Positions 63,601 to 64,000 of a DNA stretch of 64,000 nucleotides are shown here, piece after piece. Location of the stretch: the NCBI GenBank assembly GCA_003013855.2, contig PVNU02001883.1:1-64000 (forward strand), in the 5' to 3' direction. The translations under genes were made by a program, and so were the position numbers. This DNA comes from Liriodendron chinense. Taxonomy: Eukaryota > Streptophyta > Magnoliopsida > Magnoliales > Magnoliaceae. The notes below the pieces were generated by a model. That model saw nothing but the letters and a program-made list of their open reading frames with translations. It searched no databases and was not told the origin of the DNA. Every line of letters starts with the position of its first letter. Position 1 is the stretch's first letter.

Positions 63601-63642
63601 TCAGGGCTACGACCCCCAAAAACCTTATACGGTTGGGATAGG

Positions 63643-64000
63643 AAGCGGATTGCGTCCTGCTCCCTCATGGACGGGCTGTGGAGCCCACTGTGATGGATGT
63701 GTTTCATCCACTCCGTCCATCCATTTTTAAAGATTATTTTAGATTATGAACCCAAAAATGAGGCAGATCCAAGAGTCAAGTGGACCACAAAAGAAGATGT
63801 GGATGCCCACCGTTGAAACCATTCCAGGGCCCACCGTGATGTTTATTTTCCGTGCAACCTATTTATAAGGTCACATAGACCTGGATGAAGGGAAAACACA
63901 AATATCCGAAGGATCAAAACTTCTGCACCTCCCAATAAGTTTTTAATGGTGGGCGTTCAATCCCGACTGTGTAGTCCAATCGAATCTCCGATCTGCCTAA
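63643..64000. mobile_element. Family A hairpin, right end beyond the window
   Basis: Left GGAAGCGGATTGCGTCCTGC, GGAGCCCACTGTGATGG; centre CCGTGCAACCTATTTATAAG; the right arm starts CCAATAAGTTTTTAATGG and reaches CGATCTGCCTAA at the window end. Confidence 0.75.

Overview
The window is nuclear DNA of a flowering plant. It holds LTR retrotransposons with initiator-Met-tRNA primer sites, plant-type CC-NB-ARC-LRR (NLR) resistance-gene sequences, hAT-, PIF- and Mutator-like non-autonomous transposons, and one plastid-type J-domain gene. One hairpin repeat dominates, called family A here. Its hallmarks are GGGCCCACCRTGATGTATG at the ends, CCGTCCATCCATTTT just inside, AAGTGGACCACACCACAGG further in, and the reverse complement in the other half. 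I associate this repeat with magnoliid genomes (Lauraceae/Magnoliaceae); that is inference from memory, not shown by the sequence.

Gene content is very low. The only gene that looks intact is a small single-exon J-domain protein (59030-59416, minus). Everything else that resembles a host gene is broken: an NLR with a frameshift and a nonsense codon (16268-18978), an NLR with a large internal deletion (50750-52341), a short 3' NLR scrap (3814-3998), and two exons of the decapping scaffold VARICOSE/EDC4 (7415-7540 and 12033-12335) separated by an intron filled with a DNA transposon and LINE debris. Three copies of one NLR 3' flank (about 205, 3999 and 18979) show that the left 20 kb derives from local NLR duplication followed by decay.

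Layout. 1-5 kb: NLR flank copies, a gypsy solo LTR and family A hairpins. 5-7 kb: a probable LTR with a GATTGATCGA-rich U3, flanked by LINE debris. 7.4-12.4 kb: VARICOSE relic. 12.7-16.1 kb: MITEs. 16.3-19.6 kb: NLR 1. 21.2-23.8 kb: an LTR-complete Copia element that keeps only gag, protease and pre-integrase. 25.1-25.6 kb: a second Copia LTR plus gag start. 26.5-27.5 kb: a hAT-like CGAG-rich element. 27.7-41 kb: hairpin MITEs almost end to end, with a tandem/inverted gypsy LTR cluster (30.0-31.7 kb) and a 370-bp-arm inverted repeat (36.05-37.59 kb). 41-43 kb: a large foldback with a tandem-repeat loop. 43-50 kb: MITEs, an internally deleted gypsy element and two hAT-like elements. 50.7-52.3 kb: NLR 2. 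52.5-58.3 kb: MITEs, including a three-deep nest. 59 kb: the J-domain gene. 60-64 kb: unclassified AT-rich intergenic DNA and one more MITE at the edge.

Several target-site duplications can be read by eye, and they give families and order of insertion: 5 bp for the gypsy elements, 8 bp for hAT-like elements, 8-9 bp for hairpin families A and B (which points to Mutator-like transposition), and TTA for a PIF/Harbinger-like element. No CRISPR, operon, tRNA or rRNA was seen, and I found no convincing new multi-gene system. The unusual content is the density and nesting of the palindromic elements.
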